6,505 nucleotides of DNA from Phycisphaerales bacterium (GCA_026982035.1 JALSHW010000017.1:1-6505), one strand, 5' to 3'; positions 1-6,376 are shown, counted from the first letter of the stretch. The notes: generated by a model not told the origin, from the letters alone. Numbers and translations are program-made.

Positions 1-1
1 T

Positions 2-1486
2 GAGGGTGGGCCTTTGTTTACCTCGATTACGGATTGTGGTGCGGGTGGTTTTTCGTCGGCTATTGGGGAGATGGGTGAGCAGATCGGGGCCGATGTGCAT
101 CTGGATCGGGCACCACTCAAGTACAAGGGGTTGACTTACGACGAGATTTGGATTTCCGAAGCCCAGGAGCGGATGGTGCTGGCGGTGCCTGAGAAGCACC
201 TGACGCAATTGCGTCAGATTTGTCAGGAAGAGCATGTGGAGATGGCTGACCTTGGGCACTTTGGGACGCCTGGGGCTGAGTTGATTTTGAATTTCCATGG
301 CACCGAGGTCGGACGGCTTCCGATGAAGTTTCTCCATGATGGGATTCCGATGCCGACGCGGACGGCGGTGTGGAGCCCGAAAGAAATGACCACAGAGATC
401 ACGGAGAGCACAGAGAAGGGCACAGAGAAGGGCACAGAGAAGAGTGTTGATTTGGAGGATGCTCTGCTCAAGTTGCTGGCGCATCCGAATATTGCGAGTA
501 AGCATTGGATTATTCGGCAGTATGACCATGAGGTGCAGGGCAACACCGTGGTCAAGCCGTTGGTTGGGCCGAAGGGGATTGGTCCTGGTGATGCGGCGGT
601 GATTGAGCCGGTGCCTGGGACTGGGCGGGGGCTGGCGATTGGGTGTGGGTTGGTGACTGGTCTCAGTGATGATCCGTACCAGATGACCTTGGCGGCGATT
701 GATGAGTGCATTCGAAATCTGGTGTGTGTGGGTGCTGATCCGGATCGGATTGCGATTCTGGATAATTTTTGTTGGCCGAGTTGTCAGAAGCCGGAGAATT
801 TGGGTTCGTTGGTTCAGGCGGCCCATGCGTGTTATGACGGGGCCAAGGCGTATCGAACGCCGTTTGTATCGGGGAAGGATTCACTCAACAACCAGTTCAC
901 GACCAAGGACGGACGGACGATTGAGATTCCGCCAACGCTTTTGATTACGGGGATGGGGATTGTGCCTGATTTGGATACCGTCGTCACTTCTGATGCCAAG
1001 AGTCCTGGCAACTCGATTGTGTTGGTGGGCACACTTCAGTCCGAATCGCTCGGCGGTTCTCATGTCGAGATGATGGGTTTGGTTGCTGAGGGGTCGTCGA
1101 TGCCGCGGGTTGATCTTGTTGCTGGTCCTGCGCTGGCACGGGCGTTGCACCGTGCGATCAAGGATGGGTTGGTCGTCAGTGCCCACGATGTGTCTGATGG
1201 TGGGTTGCTGTGTGCATTGGCCGAGATGTTGATTGCTGGGTCAACGGACGAGTCGCCGATTGGTTTTGAATGGGTTGGCGATTTGGGTTTGGGTGAAGCG
1301 TTTGCTGAATCGCCTTCGTGTTATCTTGTTGAAACCAATGATCCTGCGGGCTTGTGCAAGGGACTTGAGCGTTATTCAACGCGGGTGCTTGGCAAGCTTG
1401 ATGGATCGGGCGTGTTGAAGTGTTCGACGATTGATCTGGGGGTCAATCGATTGACGGCTGCGTGGCGTGGAACACTGGATTGGTGA
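2..1486 (+). CDS. purL: Phosphoribosylformylglycinamidine synthase subunit PurL, 5'-truncated by window edge
   Basis: PurL converts FGAR, glutamine-derived ammonia and ATP to FGAM in cytoplasmic de novo purine synthesis. The frame is open to the left edge (codons from base 2 read EGGPLFTSITDCGAGGF), so the true start lies outside; the TTG at 14 is only the first possible start codon in the window. About 494 residues are visible, against roughly 740 in stand-alone small PurL proteins, so the N-terminal third is missing. Counting from the TTG, the family motif TDCGAGGFSSAIGEMG is at about 6-21. A second AIRS-like half begins near WIIRQYDHEVQGNTV (about 165-179), followed by GADPDRIAILDNF, FVSGKDSLNNQF and AHDVSDGGLLCALAEML. 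A low-complexity TEKG run at residues 126-143 sits in the linker between the halves. The gene ends in TGA, 22 bases from the convergent signalling gene, with no convincing terminator between them. Partner subunits PurQ and PurS are not in the window. The family call is firm. Confidence 0.95.
   Translation, partial: EGGPLFTSITDCGAGGFSSAIGEMGEQIGADVHLDRAPLKYKGLTYDEIWISEAQERMVLAVPEKHLTQLRQICQEEHVEMADLGHFGTPGAELILNFHGTEVGRLPMKFLHDGIPMPTRTAVWSPKEMTTEITESTEKGTEKGTEKSVDLEDALLKLLAHPNIASKHWIIRQYDHEVQGNTVVKPLVGPKGIGPGDAAVIEPVPGTGRGLAIGCGLVTGLSDDPYQMTLAAIDECIRNLVCVGADPDRIAILDNFCWPSCQKPENLGSLVQAAHACYDGAKAYRTPFVSGKDSLNNQFTTKDGRTIEIPPTLLITGMGIVPDLDTVVTSDAKSPGNSIVLVGTLQSESLGGSHVEMMGLVAEGSSMPRVDLVAGPALARALHRAIKDGLVVSAHDVSDGGLLCALAEMLIAGSTDESPIGFEWVGDLGLGEAFAESPSCYLVETNDPAGLCKGLERYSTRVLGKLDGSGVLKCSTIDLGVNRLTAAWRGTLDW
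391..444 (+). repeat. In-frame CACAGAGAA-type microrepeat inside purL
   Basis: Five head-to-tail units follow each other: CACAGAGAT, CACGGAGAG, then three 12-mers, CACAGAGAAGGG twice and CACAGAGAAGAG once. All lengths are multiples of three, so the reading frame is kept and the product is T-E-I-T-E-S followed by T-E-K-G, T-E-K-G, T-E-K-S. The run is highly charged and lies in the linker between the two halves of PurL, where an extra loop is likely to be tolerated. The unit boundaries are read directly from the sequence. That it belongs to a dispersed repeat family is inference. Confidence 0.8.
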
Positions 1487-1508
1487 TTCGGTTCAGTCGT
1501 ACGCGAGA

Positions 1509-3452
1509 TCAGGCGGCCGCTGCCGGGACTTTGGTGAACACTTTGATCCATTTTCCAAGATTTTTAGCGAGATCACCTTTCGAAATACATTCTGCAATTC
1601 CCAATTTCGAGGCCTCGGCTGAAGTTGCTTCACAATCCTGATTCGTCAAGATAAAGAATGACATCAGTCCATCAAGTCCGAGTTCCTGAAACTCCCGGTA
1701 CACATCAAATCCAGAGCACCCTGGAAGATCAAGATCGCAAATCATGACATCGCCTGGGCGTTCATTTCTTTCGACCATTCGTTTGAGGTAATCTCGTGCT
1801 TGATTTCCATCTTGTATCCATTGAATTTTTGCTTTTGAGACTCGTTCAAGAAGCGTCATCACCAGCGTTGCCGCAAGTGCATCGTCTTCGATCAGAATGA
1901 TGTGTTTGAGTGTGCCATCACCCGTTGGAATCGTTGGTTTGGCAGACTCGATTTTTTGAACGGACGATTTCGATTCTTTGCCCAATTCTGGACTCCACAC
2001 CTGCACATTATTTCGTCCAGCTTCTTTGGCGGCGTACACGCCTGCATCTGATTCGATGACCAATTGGTCTGGCTTTGACAGGCGGTCTGTTGGTCCAGAA
2101 TCGGTTGCCGAGACCCCAACACTCACCGTCACTGGAAGTTCGTCAGGGCCTTCGTCGATTGATCGCAGATCAAATGGCTTGCTTCCGATCTCGCTTCGAA
2201 GTCGCTCGGCAAGCATTGCCGCTTTGAGTGTCCCATATCCGGGCAGGATCACACCGAATTCTTCACCACCATATCGACATACAGTGCCTTCATTTTCAAT
2301 TGATTGGCTGGCTCGTTTTGCAAGTTCAATCAAGACCAGGTCGCCTGCTGCGTGGCCATGGGTGTCATTGACACTTTTGAATTTGTCGGCATCAAAGAAA
2401 AGAACTGCGTATGCAGTACCTGATTGTACAAATTGCTCATGGGCTTCTGAAATTTTTATGTCAAACGCCTTGCGGTTGGCAATCCCGGTCATGCCATCGG
2501 TCATGGTTTGTTTGGCGAGTGATTCATTTTCGCGTTGCATGGAGATTTGGTGCTCCAGGCCTTGTTCTTGGGCTTGTGACATCAGCGTGTGTACATTTTT
2601 GAGTTCGCCGATTTCTGTTTCAAAGAGTGTTGCCAATTCTTTGGCGGCCTCGTTGACCTCTTCAAACAACGCTTCGATGTCAAGTTTCTGTTTCGGGAAC
2701 CACGAAGCGGTTTGAGATTCGATCCGTCGTATGGATGATTGTGGCGTATTGGCGCTGAGTGCCTCGGCAACCTGTGTTCCAAGTGATACAGCCCGGATCA
2801 TTTCAATATCACCTTTTGATGCCTTCTCAGGATCATGGTGGTGGTTGATCGCATCAGAAATGTTTTCAGGAAGACACCATTTTTTTGCCAACTCAGAACC
2901 CACTTGAGCATGGGTGAATCCCATTTTTTCTTGCTCAATCTGGAATAATTGGCCGTGATCAACCCCTCCAACAACCTCGACATATCGATCTTTCATCGCA
3001 GCAAAGTTGGCAAGCATGCCCATGTCCTGGAACAACGCTGCGGTAAAAACTTCATCTTTGTCAGAGATTCGGAAAGTTTTTGCGAGTGTTCTTGATGCGG
3101 TTGCTCCAAGGAGTGTTCGTCGCCAATGTCCGATCAGATCAAACCCCTCCCCCTCCATGTTCCCGGTTGTCTCAACCAAAGAAAATCCAAGTACCAATGA
3201 CTTGACGGTATTGAGACCCAGATACCCCATCGCCCGTTCGATCGAGCCACACCGATTGGCCAATCCGTAATAACTCGAATTGACGGTCTTGAGCACTTTG
3301 CCCGCCAAGGCCTGGTCCTGCTGAACCGTCTTGGCAATCTCGCTCATTTGGACATCGGGATCGCCTGTCAATTCGATCAACTTGGACGCCACTGCGGGGA
3401 GTGACGGAAGCGATGGGCAGTTCAGAACATCTTCAAGAAGCATCTGGCTCAT
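1509..3452 (-). CDS. HDOD - GGDEF diguanylate cyclase - response receiver protein
   Basis: This is a cytoplasmic signalling protein of 647 residues, with no signal peptide or membrane segment. The HDOD domain covers about 5-280 (SLPSLPAVASKLIEL, VNSSYYGL). The usual HD pair is replaced by Q142-D143 (LFQDMGML), which suggests a protein-interaction role and not phosphohydrolase activity. A helical linker (about 265-315) leads to a GGDEF domain (about 315-487) with FFDADKFKSVNDTHGHAAGD and signature GGEEF at 395-399, so it should make cyclic-di-GMP from GTP. The RxxD inhibitory site expected before the signature is absent. A receiver follows (about 516-640) with acidic E522/D523/D524, phospho-acceptor D573, T603 and K625, all intact. 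No partner kinase is visible. The start at 3452 has AAGGGA 7 bases upstream and stands right before the conserved core. An ATG at 3482 would add 10 residues, but its AGAGGAG is 15 bases away. The gene appears AT-richer than its neighbours. The domain call is firm; the physiological role is unknown. Confidence 0.93.
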   Translation of the reverse strand: MSQMLLEDVLNCPSLPSLPAVASKLIELTGDPDVQMSEIAKTVQQDQALAGKVLKTVNSSYYGLANRCGSIERAMGYLGLNTVKSLVLGFSLVETTGNMEGEGFDLIGHWRRTLLGATASRTLAKTFRISDKDEVFTAALFQDMGMLANFAAMKDRYVEVVGGVDHGQLFQIEQEKMGFTHAQVGSELAKKWCLPENISDAINHHHDPEKASKGDIEMIRAVSLGTQVAEALSANTPQSSIRRIESQTASWFPKQKLDIEALFEEVNEAAKELATLFETEIGELKNVHTLMSQAQEQGLEHQISMQRENESLAKQTMTDGMTGIANRKAFDIKISEAHEQFVQSGTAYAVLFFDADKFKSVNDTHGHAAGDLVLIELAKRASQSIENEGTVCRYGGEEFGVILPGYGTLKAAMLAERLRSEIGSKPFDLRSIDEGPDELPVTVSVGVSATDSGPTDRLSKPDQLVIESDAGVYAAKEAGRNNVQVWSPELGKESKSSVQKIESAKPTIPTGDGTLKHIILIEDDALAATLVMTLLERVSKAKIQWIQDGNQARDYLKRMVERNERPGDVMICDLDLPGCSGFDVYREFQELGLDGLMSFFILTNQDCEATSAEASKLGIAECISKGDLAKNLGKWIKVFTKVPAAAA

Positions 3453-3459
3453 TGGGGAA

Positions 3460-3465
3460 TCCCTT
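3460..3465 (-). promoter_or_regulatory. Ribosome binding site favouring the ATG at 3452
   Basis: On the minus strand AAGGGA ends 7 bases before the ATG at 3452, a normal spacing. The competing ATG at 3482 has a stronger-looking AGAGGAG (3498-3504), but 15 bases away, which is too far for efficient use. The choice between the two remains open. Confidence 0.45.
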
Positions 3466-3513
3466 GGTGAATAGTGAATCATGCTGAGTCAACCACACTC
3501 CTCTGTGCAGCAC

Positions 3514-3549
3514 ACTCCCCCCCTCAATCGGTGGACTCCCCCCCTGAAT
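3514..3549 (-). repeat. Pair of 15-bp direct repeats upstream of the HDOD-GGDEF-receiver gene
   Basis: Two copies of ACTCCCCCCCT(C/G)AAT lie at 3514-3528 and 3535-3549 on the plus strand. They match at 14 of 15 positions and start 21 bases apart, close to two helical turns. Each contains a run of seven Cs (Gs on the coding strand of the downstream gene). Directly adjoining, at 3504-3514, is an 11-bp dyad, TGTGCAGCACA, and CACACTCC occurs at 3494-3501 and again at 3511-3518. This gap lies between the start of the HDOD gene and the end of the NtrC-type gene, so a repeated operator for the HDOD gene is plausible. The repeats are seen directly; the function is inference. Confidence 0.6.
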
Positions 3550-3647
3550 TGAGTAGTGACCAGAAGAAATTTAGGAAAAACACCCAGTACAACTTGGATT
3601 GTTGTCTGTCCAAAAGAATACGGGATACTACCTAAAATTCAACTGAA

Positions 3648-5087
3648 TTATCGGAGCCCATATTCATTGAGTTTTCGGTACAATGTTCGCTCTCCGATGC
3701 CCAGCATTTTGGAGGCCTGCTCTCGGTTTCCCGCTGTGAGTTTGAGGGTTTCGCGGATGGCTTGGCGTTCGAGTTGTTCGAGACTTGTGCCGGCGAGTGA
3801 TCCTATTGAATAGGAATTGTCGCTTGTGTTGGACTCTTGTTCTCGGACCTCGTCGGGGACATGTTCGACCCCGATTTTATGGTTCTTGCTTGGGCCGCTC
3901 ATTACGACCATGATTTGCACCACATTGAGGAGTTGGCGTACATTGCCTGGCCAGTCGTAGGCCGTCAGGCGGAGCATGGCACCGTCCGATAGTTCGGGGA
4001 TGGGATTGCCCGGATTGAGTTCACTTGCAAACTTGCTGACCGCATGACGGACGATTCTTGGAATATCCTCACGACGATCTCGGAGGGCGGGGAGATGAAT
4101 CATCGTGCCTTTGATGCGGAAGTAGAGGTCTTGGCGGAAGGTGCCTTCTTTGATCATGGCTTGGAGGTCTCTGTTGGTCGCGCTGACCAATCGGACATCA
4201 ACTTTGCGGGTGTCGTTGGAACCCAGCCGAACAACTTCGCCGGATTCGAGAACTCTCAAGAGTTTGGCTTGCATGGTCAGGGGCATGTCACCGATTTCAT
4301 CGAGGAAAAGAGTGCCGCCGTTGGCGTATTCGAAGACGCCTTCGCGGTCTTTGTCGGCACCGGTGAACGCGCCTCGGACATGGCCGAAGAGTTCATCTTC
4401 AAGTAGATTCTCGGCTTGACCGGCGCAGTTCATGGATTTGAATTTCTTATCCTTGCGATTCGAGTTCCGATGCACGGCCTGGGCAATGAGTTCTTTGCCT
4501 GTCCCGCTTTCGCCTGTGATCAGCACCGCAATGTTTGAACGGGCGACCGTTCGCACGGTTTCAATGATCTTCCGCATCGACTCAGCACCGGCGATGATGC
4601 CCTCAAAGCCCTCATGCTGGACAAGGTCTTTCAACTCCTCAGACTCACTCCGAAGCACGGCCTGCTCGGCGGCCCGCTGAACGACCGACCGCAACACCAC
4701 CAAGTCCAATGGTTTTTCGACGAAATCGAATGCCCCGTGTTTGAAGGCGTCGCGTGCGGTGGGGACATCGCCGTGGGCCGTCACCATGATGGTCTCGGCG
4801 TCGGGTTGGTGTGTGCTTGCCAGATCGAGGACGATCATGCCTGCGTTGGAGCCGTCGTTGTTGACGCCGTGCTTTCCCGCGCTTTCGGGCATGCGGAGAT
4901 CGGTGATGATGACATCGAACTTGCCGCCTGTGATTTCTTCGTAGGCCCGATCAATGTCGTGGACGCTGGTGCAGATGTGGCCTGGACGGCGCAAGGCGTC
5001 GACGATGACCTCGGCGTGCTCGATCTCGTCTTCGACGATGAGGACCTGGGCGATGACGGGTTCGTGGTTGGGGTCGGTTTCTGGCAT
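3648..5087 (-). CDS. NtrC-family sigma-54-dependent response regulator
   Basis: The 479-residue protein has the full three-domain layout of the family. A receiver (about 12-135) has acidic E19/D20, phospho-acceptor D63, T103 and K125. An AAA+ domain (about 162-395) has Walker A GESGTGKE (192-199), the sigma-54 contact loop GAFTGA (239-244), Walker B FLDE (261-264) and candidate arginine fingers R318 and R324. A Fis-type helix-turn-helix closes the protein (about 437-479, GNREQASKMLGIGERTLYRKL). It should bind upstream enhancer sites and, when phosphorylated, use ATP to open sigma-54 promoters. The receiver has about 12 extra residues after D63 (around ESAGKHGVNNDGSNAG), an unusual insertion. 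The reading frame stays open upstream to 6467, but that extension is antisense-type sequence over ruvC and ribE. The ATG at 5087 gives the normal N-terminus (MPETDPNHEP, then VLIVEDE). No Shine-Dalgarno precedes it. No sensor kinase is in the window, so target genes and signal are unknown. Confidence 0.95.
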   Translation of the reverse strand: MPETDPNHEPVIAQVLIVEDEIEHAEVIVDALRRPGHICTSVHDIDRAYEEITGGKFDVIITDLRMPESAGKHGVNNDGSNAGMIVLDLASTHQPDAETIMVTAHGDVPTARDAFKHGAFDFVEKPLDLVVLRSVVQRAAEQAVLRSESEELKDLVQHEGFEGIIAGAESMRKIIETVRTVARSNIAVLITGESGTGKELIAQAVHRNSNRKDKKFKSMNCAGQAENLLEDELFGHVRGAFTGADKDREGVFEYANGGTLFLDEIGDMPLTMQAKLLRVLESGEVVRLGSNDTRKVDVRLVSATNRDLQAMIKEGTFRQDLYFRIKGTMIHLPALRDRREDIPRIVRHAVSKFASELNPGNPIPELSDGAMLRLTAYDWPGNVRQLLNVVQIMVVMSGPSKNHKIGVEHVPDEVREQESNTSDNSYSIGSLAGTSLEQLERQAIRETLKLTAGNREQASKMLGIGERTLYRKLNEYGLR

Positions 5088-5094
5088 TGTCAGG

Positions 5095-5100
5095 ATTGTA
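5095..5100 (-). promoter_or_regulatory. Candidate -10 box for a leaderless transcript of the NtrC-type gene
   Basis: On the minus strand TACAAT (five of six matches to TATAAT) stands seven bases before the ATG at 5087. Transcription from it would start at or next to the A of the start codon, and no Shine-Dalgarno is present, which fits leaderless translation. No convincing -35 is seen at the right distance, so the call is tentative. Confidence 0.35.
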
Positions 5101-5141
5101 GGATGTCTGTTGTCGCATCTGAGGGCTCGACGATCTGATCT

Positions 5142-5227
5142 TCGGTGGTCCGGCTCGCCGAGCCGGAGTCTTTGTTTTGCTGTTTTTTGTGGCTTGAAGA
5201 ACCCGGCTCGGCGAGCCGGGCCACCGA
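5142..5227. repeat. REP-doublet-like inverted repeat pair
   Basis: Two 25-bp arms, 5142-5166 and 5203-5227, are reverse complements at 24 of 25 positions. The arm reads TCGGTGG(T/C) followed by a palindrome, CCGGCTC-GCC-GAGCCGG. The arms flank a 36-base spacer (5167-5202) that is T-rich on the plus strand. Each arm can fold into its own 7-8 bp hairpin, and the two arms together can fold into one long stem. A short head plus palindrome in inverted pairs resembles REP doublets (REPIN/BIME elements). The element lies 9 bases past the ruvC stop, in the gap before the NtrC-type gene. The inverted structure is certain; membership of a repeat family is inference. Confidence 0.8.
5196..5220 (-). terminator. 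Possible transcription terminator after ribE-ruvC
   Basis: Reading the minus strand from the ruvC stop, the first palindrome (5202-5220) gives an 8-bp GC stem, CCCGGCTC/GAGCCGGG, with loop GCC. It is followed by TTCTTC, a weak U-tract. It may stop ribE-ruvC transcripts before the NtrC-type gene. On the plus strand the other palindrome (5150-5166) has a better T-rich tail (5169-5188) but would end only antisense transcription. Confidence 0.35.
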
Positions 5228-5236
5228 GAACATGTC

Positions 5237-5740
5237 CTACAAAGACAGCACGCCGAGTTGGTGGCGGCGGAGGGCACAGGCGGCGATGGCCAGGGCGTCG
5301 GCAAGATCGGCGGGTTTGGGGAGTTCTGGGAGATTGAACATGGACTGGATCGAGCGTTGCATCTGTTCTTTGGTCGCTCGGCCTGAGCCCGTCGCGGCTT
5401 TTTTGACCTCGGCGGGTTTGAGTTCGACGACCTCGATGCCTGCTGATCGGGCGGCGAGCAGGATCACGCCTCGGGCGTGGGCCATCTTGATGACGGTGCC
5501 TGGATGATCTTTGTGGGCGAACATGCCTTCGATGGCGATGAGGTCGGGCTTGACGCGTTCGATGAGTTCGGTGACATCGGTATGGAGTTCGACGAGGCGG
5601 TCGCCGATCGGGGGTGTGGGCTGGCCGGACTTGGTGAGTCGGAAGACGCCGGCTTCGATGATGGAGGGGCGGATGGAGTCGCCGGCGACGCAGCCATAGC
5701 CGGTGATGGATAGGCCGGGATCGAAGCCGAGGACTTGCAT
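5237..5740 (-). CDS. ruvC: Holliday junction resolvase RuvC
   Basis: RuvC is the endonuclease that cuts four-way DNA junctions symmetrically during recombinational repair, acting as a dimer with the RuvAB branch-migration motor. The 167 residues are close to the usual length of about 170. The catalytic acidic residues are all in place by motif: D7 in LGFDPGLSITGYG, E71 in LIAIEGMF, and D145 and D148 in ADLADALAIAAC. The conserved KMAHARGVILLAA and TGSGRATKEQMQ segments are present. The ATG at 5740 is the only start that keeps the LGFDPG strand at the N-terminus; it has no Shine-Dalgarno. It follows the ribE stop by 9 bases, so translation is probably coupled or the two are co-transcribed. The ruvA and ruvB genes are not in the window. 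It ends in TAG just before the inverted repeat pair. Confidence 0.96.
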   Translation of the reverse strand: MQVLGFDPGLSITGYGCVAGDSIRPSIIEAGVFRLTKSGQPTPPIGDRLVELHTDVTELIERVKPDLIAIEGMFAHKDHPGTVIKMAHARGVILLAARSAGIEVVELKPAEVKKAATGSGRATKEQMQRSIQSMFNLPELPKPADLADALAIAACALRRHQLGVLSL

Positions 5741-5749
5741 GGTGGTAGT

Positions 5750-6376
5750 CTACACGATCTGGGTGTTCGATTGCATGGACTTGAGGGTATGAACAATTGT
5801 CTTGACCATCGCGTCGGCCTCGATGTTGAGGTGATCCCCCACCGCTTTGTCGCCCAGGGTGGTTCGGTCGAGGGTTTCGGGGATGAGGGCGACTTCGATC
5901 CAGTGTTGGTCGGTGCTGGGATCGGTGTTGAGGTTGGCGATGGTCAGGGAGATGCCGTCGATGGCGACGGAGCCCTTGGGGATCATCCATTGCATCATGG
6001 CGGGGTCGAGCCCGATGCGGATTCGATAGCCGTCGGCGGTATTGACCGCGATGATTGTGCCGATGCCGTCGATGTGGCCTTGGACTTGGTGCCCGTCGAG
6101 GGTGTCGCCGACGCGGAGGGCGTGTTCGAGGTTGATCAGATCGTTGGGTTTCCAGTTGCCTAGGGTGGTTTTGGCGAGGGTTTCGGGGATGGCCTCGAAG
6201 ACCCAGCCGGTGGGGTCGAGCCGGACAACGGTGAGGCAGCAGCCGTTGTTGGCGATGGAGTCGCCTGGCTTGGGCTGATGGGTCCAGGTGAGGGGGTCGA
6301 TGGTGAATTGAAGGCCTTGCTCGGTCTTCTGGATCGAGCGGACCGCTCCGACGGCTTGGACAATGCCTGTAAACAT
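5750..6376 (-). CDS. ribE: Riboflavin synthase alpha chain
   Basis: The enzyme dismutates two molecules of 6,7-dimethyl-8-ribityllumazine to riboflavin and 5-amino-6-ribitylamino-uracil, the last step of vitamin B2 synthesis, as a cytoplasmic trimer. The 208 residues show the two lumazine-binding barrels: N-terminal (about 1-95, MFTGIVQ, NNGCCLTV) and C-terminal (about 96-195, HQVQGHIDG, VAIDGISLTIA), then a C-terminal helix. By motif alignment F2, C47, H101, S143 and T145 match the active-site residues of the E. coli enzyme. The start is fixed by the invariant MFTGIVQ; a weak AGGG lies 6 bases upstream. It is the first gene of a probable two-gene unit with ruvC. No FMN riboswitch elements are seen in the 129 bases upstream, although the window ends there. 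Other riboflavin genes are not present. Some genomes call this gene ribC. Confidence 0.96.
   Translation of the reverse strand: MFTGIVQAVGAVRSIQKTEQGLQFTIDPLTWTHQPKPGDSIANNGCCLTVVRLDPTGWVFEAIPETLAKTTLGNWKPNDLINLEHALRVGDTLDGHQVQGHIDGIGTIIAVNTADGYRIRIGLDPAMMQWMIPKGSVAIDGISLTIANLNTDPSTDQHWIEVALIPETLDRTTLGDKAVGDHLNIEADAMVKTIVHTLKSMQSNTQIV

Noticed and set aside
1487..1508. Terminator in the convergent gap between purL and the HDOD gene
   Set aside because: The 22 bases contain only the short palindrome CGTACG, with no stem and U-tract.
1978..2715. 245-codon plus-strand frame opposite the GGDEF region
   Set aside because: Ser/Pro/Arg-rich antisense frame with no domain; the minus strand here encodes a clear GGDEF domain.
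3514..3549. G-quadruplex on the minus strand from the G7 runs
   Set aside because: Only two long G runs are present; a classical quadruplex needs four tracts, although each G7 could in principle split in two.
3615..3642. TTGAAT - 16 bases - TATTCT on the minus strand as a promoter for the HDOD gene
   Set aside because: Each box matches only four of six consensus bases, and such matches are expected by chance in this AT-rich gap.
4614..5138. 174-codon plus-strand frame opposite the NtrC-type gene
   Set aside because: Antisense shadow of the receiver and linker region; composition typical of reverse-frame coding DNA.
5735..6163. 142-codon plus-strand frame opposite ribE, rich in Gly, Asp and Val
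   Set aside because: Antisense shadow of ribE, which has all active-site motifs; no start signal and no recognisable family.
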